Source of the DNA: Rutpela maculata
Taxonomy: Eukaryota; Arthropoda; Insecta; Coleoptera; Cerambycidae
Length of the DNA stretch: 64,000 bases
Direction: 5' to 3'
Assembly: GCA_936432065.2 (NCBI GenBank)
Contig: OW386288.2
Coordinates: 18,278,706-18,342,705 of the forward strand
Shown piece after piece: positions 20,935 to 32,680 of the stretch. Every line of letters starts with the position of its first letter. Position 1 is the stretch's first letter. Made by a program: the position numbers and the translations under genes. The notes beneath the pieces were generated by a model. It was not told where the DNA came from, did no database searches, and saw only the letters and a program-made list of their open reading frames with translations.

Positions 20935-23045
20935 TGCCCCATCCATATTAAAGTGTGGAAACCATCTTTTTTTTACTAATTTTGAGGTGCAGAATACGAA
21001 TCTGTCATCAAGATTGGCTAAAAACATCGGGAAAACAACCCTTTGGGGGTGACATTGAAATTGATATTAGAACATGCAACAAAGAGTTATTCTTTAGTGC
21101 AGGAAATTCTTTCAAAATACTCAGTTTCGTTAGGTAAGTAGAAAAAGAAGCAAAAATTCTAAATTCACCCTCCTCGTTTCCCTCGTTTCCACCGCCCACA
21201 AGAACGGTGTAAGTTACACGGTTATTTATTTATTTTTAAAAAAGCCAAAACTCCTCGTTAAATAGCTATTATCAGGTTATAATGTGATAACTTCTGAATA
21301 CTCTTACACCCATCCCCACCATTAAGGTGGTGGATTTTATCTTTTTAGAGTTTTTATTGGCTTTAATTGTGAAAGAAATCCCTACTCACCCAGTTTTATG
21401 TCTTTTTTTATCATAATAAGGTGATTTAGTCAATTCAGACGAATATTTCTCATCCTTGAATATTTCTCACACTTTTGGGGTTGGGGTGTACGGTGTGCAT
21501 ATCACTATCCAGAAAATATTACTTGATTTTTATATTAAAAAATTCTTTAATTATTTAAATAACTAAATAATTTTTTACTATAAAAATCAAGGAGCATTTT
21601 TTAAATGAGATATTGACACCATACGTCCCCTCCTAGAGGGGTAAGAAATATTCAGGAGTGATCTGAATATGATAAAAAACTTCCAACTGACTATTAGGAT
21701 TTTTTTGTAATTAATACCGATCAATATCCCTGAGAAGGTGAGACCCACCCCTTTTGGGAGTGAGGAGGCATATGAGTGTACTCAGAAGTAATTAGATTAT
21801 TATATTCTGATACCAACCACTCAATGAGGTGTTCTGTTTTTTTTTAAATATGAGAATAACTACATAGTGAGGTGTTCTGGTTTTTTAAAAATATGTAAAT
21901 GACTATATAGAGTTATAGCAGCTTCTAACCTTCTTAGAGGTGGTGAGGGAATGGCGAGGAGGGTTGAATTTGGTATTTTACTTCTTCTTCTACTTAGGTA
22001 TCGAAACTTAGTGTTTAGACTGATACCAATCAATCAATCAAGTTGCCTTTTAATGTGTTCCCGAGATCTTTTGCCAAAACGGATGACAGATTCGTAATCA
22101 GCACCCTAATTTTTTTTTTTTTTAATGTCTTATTTATATTAACGTCCTGTCGAAGTTTAGCTAATGCTACTCTACCACTTAAGCAGGACGGCGAGATGAG
22201 TTACGGTCACCCATCCAAGTGATGGACTCGCCCGGCCGTGCTTAACTTCACCGATCGAGTCCAAATTACCAAATTATAAATTTTTTATTTTGTTTAACTG
22301 TGGTTAACATTTCATAAATATCTCAATATTTCATTTGACAATCATAAAAATATTCATTGCGTCACAAATCGCGTACTGAGCACGATAAGTGACACAACGG
22401 CCGGGTGTTTTGGCAAGTGAGTTTTCAGAATATGTTTTTGTATTGTTCAAATGGTCCTTGGGTAGCTTGACCATATTACAATGGAATATATCAAGGGATT
22501 TCACAACTTAATTATTTATTTGTTTTTTAACGAGGGAGGAGAGTACTATATAAATATATAGAGAAAATGGCTCTAAAACCCCGTTTCAGGTGTCGAATGT
22601 ATAAAAACGAGCATTTGCTCTAAAGAGCAAATTCTTAGATGGAATAGATTTCTGCAGGGGGTCAAGAGAGGTAGAGGGAAAGCCGATCGAGTCCAGTCAC
22701 TGAAACCAGTACCGTACCTCACCTTTCCACGTTTTACCACAGATGGGCCAAAAAAGCCCTTTTAAATATTACTATCTTTATGGATATAGTAGTTATAGTA
22801 GCTTCTATAGTACCTTCTTAGGAGTGGTGAGGAAATAGTGAGGAGGGTTGAAGGGATGAATTTGTTTTTTTTACTTCTTTTTCTACTTAGTTATCGAAAC
22901 TTAGTGTTTAGACTAATATCAATTATAATGTCAAAGTGTTCCCGAGATTTTTCGCCAAAACGGATGACGAATTAGTTTTCAGCATCAAATTTAGTAAAAA
23001 AAGATGGCTTCCACACTTTACCTCGGATGGGTCAAGAAAGACTCT
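20935..23045. mobile_element. Terminal-inverted-repeat element with internal duplication
   Basis: The left end (CCCATCC..., AAAGTGTGGAAACCATCTTTTTTTACTAA) is inverted at the right end near 22985-23045. The right part (about 21940-22110) is repeated in direct order at about 22790-22990, sharing TATCGAAACTTAGTGTTTAGAC and GCCAAAACGGATGAC. This leaves a truncated tandem copy. A 5S-derived insert sits in the first copy. No transposase frame is seen; 20955-21137 is a 60-codon frame in the terminal repeat. Confidence 0.55.
22108..22265 (-). pseudogene. 5S rRNA-derived insertion with poly(A) tail
   Basis: On the minus strand, 22203-22260 carries the 5S core: GATCGGTGAAGTTAAGCA, then GGGCGAGT, then ACTTGGATGGGTGACCGT. 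It continues into unrelated sequence and ends in a run of A (the T run at 22110-22123). The 5' ~30 bases of 5S are absent. This looks like a 5S-headed SINE (SINE3-like) or retrocopy dropped into the surrounding element. The copy at 22950-22990 lacks it. It is not a working 5S gene. Confidence 0.65.
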
Positions 23046-23159
23046 ATTTTAACGTTGTTCTTTGGGTAAGTTGCACACCTCTTCGATATAACTAAAAGTA
23101 TATATACCTATTCAATTTATCGGTGCGGCACTAGTATTTAATAATAGAGTAAGGTGAGT

Positions 23160-23515
23160 ATCTTTTCAAAGCATCTCTACAGTCACCCCTTCATCATAAG
23201 CCAGCGACGATTCTGACAGCCTTTCTTTGCAGTGAAAAAACCAACATACCAAACTAACATAAGCAAAGGAAGATTGAATTAGTGCATGTTAACTTTTTGC
23301 CCAGAATAATGCCCAAAAATTTAACGCAATGGGAGGTCATCAGTACAGAATGCTGTCTTAAACAAAAAATCATTGTCTCTGTCTTATCAGTATTTAATAC
23401 TAGCTTATTTTTTATGAATCATAGACAGAGGGTTTTCAGTCTACGATAATAAAATATTACTATTGGTATGAGTCATTGTGTCATCTGCTAATTTGGAAAA
23501 TAATTTTTCGCATAT
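23160..23515 (-). pseudogene. Non-LTR retrotransposon reverse transcriptase remnant
   Basis: Across shifting frames on the minus strand one reads KLADDT (the (F/Y)ADD catalytic site, with Leu in first position), LVLNTDKTETMIF, VKFLGIILGKKLT and QRKAVRIVAGL. These are in the order and spacing of the palm and thumb of Jockey/CR1-type reverse transcriptases. Stops and shifts separate the blocks, so it is dead. Nothing of the endonuclease or 3' tail is recognisable. Confidence 0.75.
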
Positions 23516-23754
23516 TTTTGAATTTTTTGTATGAAAAATACGTCAAGAAAATTTGAAAATAAATTGTATCTGCAGGTACCCTTACATGTGTGACAAATTT
23601 TAACTTGACATCTTTAACCGTTCCGGAGACACCTGGGGTTCGGTTTTTTTTTACATTATGACGTAAGGAACCCAAAAAAAAGTGTCACCAATCCGTGAAC
23701 GTATACCGATTTAGCGTACTCCGCTCTTCACCATGATAGCCCAGTCGACGTAGG

Positions 23755-25265
23755 TATTTACCCACAAAAAATTGCAAACTGTATAAACTTTTTTTTTAAT
23801 GAGTTCATGAAAGTGTGTAGAATAATATCCAAAAAAGTTTACATTTCGCTCGGGTGCAGAAAATAAAAAAAAGTGAAAAAAAAATTTTTCATCCATTTTT
23901 TCAAAATTTAGAAAAAAAAATACAGATGGATAGATCACGTATTTATGAACAAAAAATGTCCTAACAAAATTTATCGTTAAAGTCACGGTTTTTCCGGAAA
24001 AAATAGTCAAGTGTAACGTTATAACTCGGAGATCCGTGCGTGCACGCGCTTGAATACGCATGACTGTGACACCGACGCACTGAATTACATGTCACTAAAT
24101 CAGAATTTGTTCAATCTATATGAGTGTTGGTTCATTTAAAAGATGAAAATTGTAACTTTCTGATGCTTTTTGGTTTTAAACAATACAAGCAAAGGATGGA
24201 TGGAAAAATATACTTATATATATTATCACGCCCGAACTCAATCGTCGCAATAAACAATATAGAAAAAAATAAAAGCCCTTCAAAAAAATTCTTTCTTCAT
24301 TGAGAACTGTTGAAAAGTATGTACACTTCATGATTATTATAGTTTATTACGTTATAGTAATGAGGATTAAAAAAAGTACATCTCAAATCAATTTAATTTC
24401 CTTGCTTTATATTTTTTTTATAAATATATGTATTGGAGGCTGTAACTTGTCGAGAAATTGACCCATTGTAAAAAATAAAATATCACTATTTCGGAAAAAA
24501 TGTATATTTTTCGAATGTTTAAACACAAAATCGTTTACTTGTATGCATTTTTTCGAAAATATGATCAGATCATGATAAGAAATTGCGATTTTCACGATTT
24601 TATCCTTATAACTATGAAAATATCTTTGATTGTTTTGAATACAAATTCTGGAACTTTTCCAATACATTAACAAATGTATAAGGAATCCATTGGATATAGC
24701 TGAAATGTGGATAGGTGTACCTGTAATAAATACAATACAGTAAAGGCACGTAAAAATTCCTGCGAGCGATTCAGTGGGTATGTGAGGTGTCTGTGTATGC
24801 ATTGATAATTATATATTTTCCCTCCATACTCACTATTTATCCTCCTATTCACTAAGAAAAAAATGTTTAAAACTTGTAATCAGAAAGAGAAAAAAGCTTT
24901 ATTTTACTCGATAGAACAGCTAAGAATTTTTAGAGGTTCCTTAGTATGCCTCTAACCGTGCGCTGGCCGCGCAGAGTGACAAGGTTATTTCACTATTTTT
25001 TCCAGGAATACCGTGGCTGTAGCGAAAAAATTTATTAGAATATTTTTTGTTCAGAAACACGTGGTCTATACACCTGTATTTTTTATTTTTTACTGCCCTG
25101 ACTTAATTTAAAAATTTTGAAGAAATTGGTTAAAATTTTTTTTTTCACTTTTTTTATGTTCTGCATCCGGGCGGAATGCAAACTTTTCAGGATATTATTC
25201 TATACATTTTCACGAACTCATTAAAAAAAATTATTCAGTTTGCAACTTTTTGTGGGTTTCACTAT
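23755..25265. repeat. Inverted-repeat pair around unrecognised AT-rich DNA
   Basis: About 23755-23945 is the imperfect complement of 25060-25265. Shared landmarks are CACAAAAAATTGCAAACTG, ATGAGTTCATGAAAGTG, TCGCTCGGGTGCAGAA and TACAGATG. The 1.1-kb centre has long open frames on the minus strand (24407-24802) without any domain. This may be a large non-autonomous element. Confidence 0.55.
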
Positions 25266-25717
25266 AAAAATGTTCTCTGTCGTCTGGGCTAATGAACTGA
25301 AAGTGCAAAAATGTACTACTTATTATTAGTATTTTAGAGCATCATAACCAAACCACAATAAGGCCTAAGGTTAAAAAAAATGAAAAAATGACAAGTTTTT
25401 AGAAAAAAAAAAACGGCGTCTTATAAAATAAGAGAGATATCGAACATTTGAAAAATCGGTTTTTCCTCATAAACCAGTGATTAAAAAAATGCGCATCAAA
25501 AATTTTTGTTTGTTTGACCTCGGTAGTTATAGAATTTGATAAAAAAAAAAACTTTTCTTTCATACCCTTTAGACAATAACGTGCTTCAAAATAAAAGAAT
25601 CGGCAAATAAATTATCTCTTACATCCTGAAAACCTAATATGCGGTTTTCAAAAATATCCAAAAAATGTGGCTTTAAATTTAACCTAAAAATTCTCTTGGC
25701 CCGTCAGTTTAGTTATC

Positions 25718-26172
25718 AATTATAATTGAAGACACAAGTGGATGAAGGGTCTATGCGACATTTTCGGAAAAAAAACGAGTTTTTTATATGAATGAAGGCT
25801 ATAAGTACACAAAATTCCCCCGGGTACATTAAATTATTCTAATACAAAAACATCTGATTTATAAATTTATAAGGGATCTATGTACTGTTGAAGTTGGTAA
25901 GTTGTTAAAAACTTTGAGATCAATTATCTCAAAAAAAAACTGTTGAAAAAAGACGAGTTTTTTTTATATGAATGAAGGCTATAAGTACACAAAATTCACC
26001 CAGGTACATTACATTTGGTTCTAATGCAAAAATATCTGATTTATGAATTTATAAAGGATCTATGTACTGTTGAAGTTGGTAGGTTGTTAAAAACTTTGAG
26101 ATAAATTATCTCAAAATCACTTTGTTGTTACATAGGCTCTATATAACAACACCACTTGTATCTTCAATTGTA
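25718..26172. mobile_element. MITE-like element with two ~177-bp direct repeats inside inverted ends
   Basis: The ends CAATTATAATTGAAGACACAAGTGG and its complement flank two direct units (about 25775-25951 and 25952-26128). Both units contain ACGAGTTTTTTATATGAATG, GGTACATTA, ATCTATGTACTGTTGAAGTTGG and AAAACTTTGAGAT. There is no coding capacity. Confidence 0.65.
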
Positions 26173-26639
26173 AGTTTTTGTATGTATTTATCTAATTTTA
26201 TATTTACTTTAATAATACTAATAAAAAATTAAGACAGAAACAATTTGAGACTTTTGAAAAACCAATTCACAAATACAAAATCATATTCTAAAACAAAACT
26301 TTTGTCTATAGTTTCCCATAAAAGCGATAGAAAAAGCAGTTATTTAGGGAAAACTACCTTTTCACCTCTATAAGAAAGGTCTAAGAAAACTACTCCGGTA
26401 ATTAATGTTTAATATTATTGCCTATTCCAGAAGCCTATATTGCTAGTTAGTCACGGAATACTGTAGATGTAAGATATAATACTTATTTTTGGTCTTAGGA
26501 GATAGACACATCCTACATAATTGTATAGTCCATAAACCAACGAACATTAAATTGCCCAGGTAAGAAAAATTCCGTCCAAATGCAAGATAAACTTTTACAC
26601 GTTGACCCCGCAAAGTCGTAATATAAGAAAGTGGGCCCA

Positions 26640-26960
26640 TTAAAAGCATCCGTGGCCGTTTGTCATTCAAGCCACGAAGCGATCATTTCGTGGGTAGAAA
26701 CGTGGCCATTAGCCGAGGGATACTCATGAGCAAGCAGGGGTTGGGGGTGGCAGGCCATCGATTCCACCCCCTGCTTTCTCCAAAACGGATACCGGAACAT
26801 GACATGTGTTCCTCATGCCGGACGCGACCGCCGACGCAAGACGTCGTTTCATTTCATGGACATTTTTCCGGCAATATCTATGACGTTTTCTTGATAGACA
26901 TTTTTAAATCGGAGCCTTCGAGAGGTGTTCGATTGAGCAAAGTTATTCAATGAAGTTGTC
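26640..26960 (+). other. GC-richer patch with a 97-codon open frame, unrecognised
   Basis: About 50% GC against AT-rich neighbours. A 97-codon frame runs 26660-26953 from ATG to TGA with no motif I know, and no splice context could be confirmed. It could be a gene exon, a mobile-element fragment or chance. Confidence 0.25.
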
Positions 26961-27320
26961 ATGGAACGACAGTTTTATATTAAAATCATGTTATATGTGA
27001 TTGCAAATGTATTTAAAGGTTTCAAGCAGATTTAAGCCTATGACACTTGAAGAAGATTATCTAGTTTTTATGTATGTTGTCCTCATTGCGCCCTGCACGC
27101 TGGCATAAAAGTTACGTATCGACAACACAAAACAACAGTTTGAAATATAGTTTATTAGGGAATTCATTAAAACAGTTATTAGTGGAGCTAAAACTAAGAA
27201 ATATTGAATTACATAGTAGAATTTTAAAGCAAGACAAAAATTTAATATTAGTCTATAGGCCTGTCTTGAAAGGATTTAAATAGGAAATATGTACTTTTAA
27301 ATATTGATTCTTCAAAGGAG

Positions 27321-27633
27321 CAGGGCCGGATTAAGGATCGACGCGCCCCTAGGCTAATAATGTTCTTACGCCCTCATATTCAAAATTGATGAGGTGGGGG
27401 GAGGAATCTAAAAAACATTTTTATCCAGATTCAAAACTGAGGAGCGGAGGCCAAAATTGAGGTGGGAGGGGGGGGGGGGGTTAGAAATATGAAAAAAAAT
27501 GATGAGCGGAGGGGAGAAATCTGAAAAAATATTTTTTTGTCCAAATTCGAAATTTACGAGCGTGGGAGGGGAGAAATATTACATTGTCCCCCTTAGGCTA
27601 CGCCTAGTTAGCCATATGGGTAATCCGGCCCTG
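27321..27633. mobile_element. hAT-like MITE with CAGGGCCGGATTA ends
   Basis: Starts CAGGGCCGGATTAAGG and ends GTAATCCGGCCCTG, 313 bp. The interior repeats a GAGG(T/G)GGGAGGG..AAATCTGAAAAA unit about three times. Flanking octamers (CAAAGGAG, AGTGGCCA) do not match. The left flank instead resembles CAAAGAGG beside a third copy of the same end at 30263. Confidence 0.6.
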
Positions 27634-29284
27634 AGTGGCCAGCGGCTGCAATAAAGAGCAGGGCATTACTAGAGGAGCGGAAACATATAATATCTATCTC
27701 TTTCCGTTAATATTTTCCTATAAATAATCCTGTAAAATGTTGATATAGTTGGAAAGGAACATATAAGTAGACATTTCCTTAATAGGGAACTTGCTCAAAA
27801 AATAAAATTGAATTAACATACTCCAAATCGTAAATTAACATCATTAAAAACCCCATAGACAACAAAAAATTAAAAAAAAAAATCCTCCAGAAATATAAGC
27901 GATTAAAATCTGCCTGATTTTACTCACTCCTGAAACGTGACGTCAGAGGGTGAAAGTTGGATGACGGCGTCAAGCGACACCGATTCTGCTTTCGCATGCT
28001 CATTTGTCAGAAACAACTAGCAGTGAACACAATCTAACCTAAAATTCGTTGGAAAAACATCTTCAATATTCTGAAATGTCACAAAATGTCATTTTTGATT
28101 CGTTCGTGCCGAGCCGAATTTTCGAATTTCGCCGTGTAATTTACGATCAGGTTTATCTGGAAGACTTCCTCTTTACGTCGCGACATCGTACCAATGGTGT
28201 TTTTCAAAAAATATGAAAGTGTCAAGATTGCATGTTTTTCCAATTTTTTCGGCTCCGAAATGTAAGCTGTTTTTTGCTATTTTTCGCAGATATCTCCGAA
28301 ACGGTGGGAGTTAGCTCGAAATAAAAAATAAGGTCAAACGAGTATTTTCCACTACAAATCTTTTGCTATCACCAGACTTTTGATTTCTTTTTTCGTTTCT
28401 GAGATATCTACAGAAATGTCGGCCACGTACGGCAAAAAATCCCAAATTTTGAGCTTCTACAGTTGGCAACTTTTTAATCTTGGCTCCTACGCCAAAGCAC
28501 TACTCTAGCTAATTTAAACATAATTAAATTTGCTAAAACTCCTCTTTTTATTTTTTGAATTCCGACAAAAAATAAGGAATTAGAGGGGACGGGATTTGGG
28601 ACTTTTTTTTTTCGGTAAAATTTCTCAATTTTGTCACCGTAATTAATCGGTAATTAACTGAAATCGATTTCATTTACGATGTTCACTTAATATCATGTCC
28701 TATTTTGACGCTCCGTTAATCTCGGCCCTTCGAAACAAAGGCTTCTGAGAAAATATATTTTTTTAAGATTTACATACACTCTATAGGGAAACGTGTAATT
28801 TCCTACATTTCCTCGAATATCTCGATAATTATCGGTTTTTTCGAAAAATTTGTAGACAGCTTATGTAAAGAGAATTAATTGGGCTTTCCGACACTTTTTA
28901 TTTTTTCTCTAACATAAAAAACAAAAGACTTATGACCGAATATGCGGACGTCTCAAAGCCAACCGTCGCCCGGTCTATTAATTATGGCTAATGTACGCCA
29001 TCTGTTAATACCATGCGAGACTAGTTTTCACCCGGTGACGTCACAGTGCTTCTCGAGAGGAGTGGCGAGGATTTCAACTTTAATTATTTATTGCAAAGTA
29101 AGTACTGCGATTTAAGAGCTGATATTCGGTGTGGCGTGTTTTTATGCATAAATACACACTTTAATGAAATAAAAAAAAAATGGGCAAGTTCCCCATTGGC
29201 ACAAAAAATTGATCTGGCACATGCCGGTCAAATTGCAGCGTTTTTCGCTTTCGCGCTTTCGGACGAACAATGAGGCCGGCGCGG
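27634..29284. other. Interior between CAGGGCCGGATTA-type ends; no gene
   Basis: AT-rich sequence. A TGACGTCA palindrome lies near 27939 and another near 29035. There is a poly-T run near 28605. No protein family is recognised in any frame. Confidence 0.35.
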
Positions 29285-29525
29285 AAGGTATAAAGAGGTG
29301 TACAGACGATCCAACCACCCAACCACCCAACCAACCAACGTTCTCGATACACTTTGAAAATTGTCATGACAACTCGTAAAAGTGAGCTGGTCTGCTGGAA
29401 TTCCAGCGTCTTCAAAGCGTATCGACAATGTTGGCTCAGACCAGCTTACTTTTACGAGTTCGCATAGCAATATTCAGTGTACCGAGAAGGTCGGTTGGTT
29501 GGTTGGATCGTCTGTAGACCCCTAT
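29285..29525. mobile_element. Hairpin MITE with CCAACCAACC/GGTTGGTTGG ends, copy 1
   Basis: Outer GATCCAACCACCCAACC is complementary to GGTTGGTTGGTTGGATC. Inner pairs are CTCGTAAAAGT/ACTTTTACGAG and TTGACGATACGC-like blocks. A second copy lies at 29690-29920. The Gly/Trp/Val-rich peptides read across the ends come from the 4-bp repeat, not from a gene. Confidence 0.7.
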
Positions 29526-29689
29526 ATAAAGTACAGCGCAGGTCGGGTGTTTTTTTTTTGTAGTATCCACGGGTTTAGGTAAACAACTCTTCGCTGAACT
29601 ATACAATACAGAGGTAATAAATTCGATAATTTTATCAAAATAAAATTATCAAATAACAAAGAAATAATTTTCTTGTATAAAAAAAGTAC

Positions 29690-29920
29690 CGACGTAGACA
29701 TATAGAGATGACTCGACCAACTAACCAGCCAACCTTCTCGGTACACTTTGAAAATTGCCATGACAACTCGTAAAAGTTAGCTGATCTGCTGAATTTCCAG
29801 CGTCTTCAAAGCGTACCGACAATGTTGGACTCCAGCAATTTTACGAGTTCTCATGGCAATCTTCAAAGTCTACCGCGAAGGTCGGTTGGTTGGTTGGATC
29901 GTATGTAGACCCTTTAGGAA
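29690..29920. mobile_element. Hairpin MITE with CCAACCAACC/GGTTGGTTGG ends, copy 2
   Basis: Same architecture as 29285-29525, with the same ends, TTTGAAAATTGCCATGACAACTCG arm and TTCCAGCGTCTTCAAAGCGTA centre, diverged by scattered substitutions. Confidence 0.7.
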
Positions 29921-30209
29921 GGCCTCAGGCTATACCTGGAAGGGCTACGGCAATAAAAACTTCAGATATCGATAATTACTTTAAACGTATGAACAGGATG
30001 ACTATTTAAAATTGTATCGCATTTTTTATTTCATATTACGCTCATTATCCCAACAATATTTTGTGGCTGCTTTTTTCGCCAGCCCTTATGCATTATACGA
30101 CGCTACAATACATTTCATTTTCAAAGGTTAATGGTAAATAGTAAATGTCATCCGTCGGCCATCGGGAGATAAAATTAGTTAGTTTTTAATTTCTGAAGCG
30201 CCCCCTCGC

Positions 30210-30263
30210 GCTTCGGCGCCCCTAGGCTATAGAATATTTAGCCTTGTGGATAATCCGGCCCTG
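30210..30263. repeat. Third CAGGGCCGGATTA-type terminal repeat
   Basis: The complement of the 27321 end: GGCGCCCCTAGGCTA then TAATCCGGCCCTG. The octamer outside, CAAAGAGG, differs at two positions from CAAAGGAG left of 27321. This could mark a composite 2.9-kb insertion. Confidence 0.55.
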
Positions 30264-30289
30264 CAAAGAGGATGCTAAAAACTGGATAA

Positions 30290-31545
30290 ATTTGGCCTAA
30301 GTTGAACAACGGAAAATGAACACGGTTTTTGATTGCATTTTTCCCGTAGAATGCGATGATGTATCCGGTTTTACGGAAAAATGGCGGGAAAATGTGGAAA
30401 AGTTAAAAAAATGCTTGAGAATTTACAAAGTCTGAGACATTTTCACAAGTTAAACTTTTGAGATCCATTATATTTTACTTTAGATTATAGTGGTTTTTTT
30501 TAATATTATTTTCATAAAATATGAGTCTCTACTTCGCTTTGCCGAAAAATGTCAGAAAAATGCGTAAAAATTAAGAGAATGCTCAAAAATTTATAAATTC
30601 GAGTATGTAATATTCAAAATTTAAACTTTTTAAGATCCAGAGCTTATTATGGGAGATTCGGGTGGTTTCTTGTAGTATCTTTCCCGTAGGATACGACGGT
30701 CAACTCTTTTTTGCGTAAAAATGAAAAAGATGCTTGAAAACTTACAAAATTTAGCCTCCTATGATAATCATAATTTTAACCTTTTAAGATGCAGAGTATA
30801 TAACCAAAGATCGAGGTGGCTTCTCATAGTATTTTTCCTTTGGAGTATGATGGTCTATTCTGTTTTGCGTTAAAATGCCAGAAAAATGTAGAAAAATCAA
30901 GAAAATGTCCGATGACTCAAAATATCCAGTCTGCGTCATTCCTAAATAGGAATCAACGTTAGTAACTTGAGATTTTAGTGATTTCTTATTCAGTGAAAAG
31001 AGAAGGTTAACACGGCTATGTGGAAAACCCCGGGAAAATTCGGAAAAATTAAAAAAGTGCATACAAAACTTCCAATATTTAGCCTTAATAGGTTTCATTT
31101 ATGGTTTTTGCAAGTTAGATATTGTGAGTTTTTATTAATTTTCTTGATTTAACCAGATTTTCCAGGGATTTTTCCGCAAAGCTGAGCGAACCTCCTCATT
31201 TTACTGAATAATTACTTCTAGATAAAACCACTATAATCTCAAGGTAGTAATGTTGGTTTTTAATATGTTTCACTTCGGAATAACGCAGACTAGATTTTGT
31301 GAGTTTTCAAATATGGTTTTAATTTTTTCGCATTTTCCTAACATTTTTCTGCAAAAGAGAGTAGATTCTCGTATCCCACGGGAAAGATACTACAAGAAAC
31401 CACCTAACTTTCGCGTAATAATCTATGAATCTTAAAAAGTTTAAATTTTGAATATTACAGGTTCGAATTTGTGAATTTTTAAGCATTTTCTTAAATTTTT
31501 CGCATTTTCCCGACATTTTTCGGCAAAGCGAGGTATGGAAGTCTG
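30290..31545. repeat. ~160-bp repeat array in two opposing orientations
   Basis: Units carrying TTTCCCGTAGGATACGA, GTGGTTTCTTGTAGTAT, TTTTAAGATCCAGAG and AAAATTTAGCC recur about every 150-180 bp from 30340 to about 31050. From about 31130 to 31545 the same blocks run as reverse complement (TACTACAAGAAACCACC, CGCATTTTCC.GACATTTTTC). The short frames at 30784-31624 come from the units. Confidence 0.55.
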
Positions 31546-31547
31546 TA

Positions 31548-32028
31548 GACCAATAGGATCCCATTACCGTACCCCAAAGGTCCTTGACGTGCCGAACACG
31601 ATGCCGTAGTCCGTTTTGCGCCATCGCGTCAGGATTTCGAGAAAACTTAACCTAAAAGTGCTAAAAATACCTTTTTCGTTCATGCATAAATTAATTCACT
31701 CAATATTTTGGGCTGAATTTTGTTACTTGGGGGTTTTTGGGGTCGCTGATCACAAATCTGAAGTCAGAATTTAATAATTTCTAAATCCAAGATGCCGGAT
31801 CCAATATGGCAGATGCTAAAATACAGAAATTCATCAAATTGTGGCCCAAAACTTATTAGTCGGGAGTTCTTGGGGTCACGTCGCATGAACGAAGGTGAAA
31901 AAGGTATTTTTAGCATACTTAGGTTAAGTTTTCTCGAAATCCTGACGTGATGGCGCAAGGCGGACTACGGGATCGTGTTCAGCACGTCAAAAACCTTCAG
32001 GGTACGGTAATGGAATCCCATTGGTCGG
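31548..32028. mobile_element. Inverted-repeat MITE (arms ~142 bp)
   Basis: The outer ends GACCAATAGGATCCCATTACC and their complement near 32005-32028 continue into GACGTGC.GAACACGAT.CCGTAGTCCG and CGTCAGGATTTCGAGAAAACTTAACCTAA-type arms. The centre is AT-rich, with no frame longer than the 64-codon one at 31764-31958. Confidence 0.7.
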
Positions 32029-32139
32029 ACATTTTTTTTTTGTAAACCTGTGTTATTTATAAAAAATGAGAGATTGTCGAAAGAGCAAAAGCAATTATTC
32101 GCCAGCTCAGGACCTCATGTTATCTCCGGTTCCAAGAAA

Positions 32140-32680
32140 GTATTTTAGTTGATCCAGAAAAAGTACTATTCCCACCACTTTACATCAAACTTTATCTTAT
32201 GAAACAGTTTGTGAAAGCTGTAAATAACTAAGGAGAAACATTCAAATACATAGAACAGAAATGTCCAAATGTTTCATATGCAAAGTTAAAGGAAGGAATA
32301 TTTTATGGACCTCAAATACATACAGTTTCCAGAGATGAAATTTTTGTAACAAAAATGAATGATACAGAAAAATCAGCTTGGCTTAGTTTTAAAGAAATTT
32401 TCTTGGTAATCAAAAAAGTCGTAACTCCATAGAAATTATCGCTAATCTGGTGGAAAACTATCGTAAGCTAGGTTGCAATATGAATCTGAGCTCCACTTCT
32501 TACATTCTCATATTGATGACTTTCCTGAAAAGTTTGAGGATTTTAATGAAGAAGAGGGAGAAAGATTCCATCAGGACATTGTGGAAATGGAGCGGCGTTA
32601 TCAAGGAAGATGATATAAATATGATGGCAGATTTTTGTTAGACGTTAAAACGAGAAGTCAAAAAAAATGAGTCAAACGAG
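32140..32680 (+). pseudogene. Remnant of an uncharacterised repetitive arthropod protein
   Basis: Several frames join into one recognisable series: VDPEKVLFPPLYIKLYLMKQ, GETFKYIEQKCPN, YAKLKEGIFYGPQI, EKSAWLSFKEI, FLGNQKS, YRKLGCNMNL, LHFLHSHIDDFPE, GERFHQDIVEMERRYQGR and MMADFC. I recognise this order from unnamed proteins that occur in many copies in arthropod genomes and are probably mobile-element encoded. Their activity is unknown to me. An in-frame stop follows the KAVNN stretch, frameshifts lie near 32400 and 32490, and the final Trp codon after FC reads TAG. The left end may extend to about 32060, but the match fades. Confidence 0.65.

Noticed and set aside
22203..22260. Functional 5S rRNA gene
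   Set aside because: The 5' portion is missing and the 3' part runs into unrelated A-tailed sequence.
24407..24852. 131-codon minus-strand frame as a gene
   Set aside because: AT-rich, biased composition, no motif, inside an inverted-repeat pair.
29142..29582. Gly/Trp/Val-rich overlapping frames
   Set aside because: Peptides are produced by GGTT/AACC microsatellites at MITE ends, in all frames.
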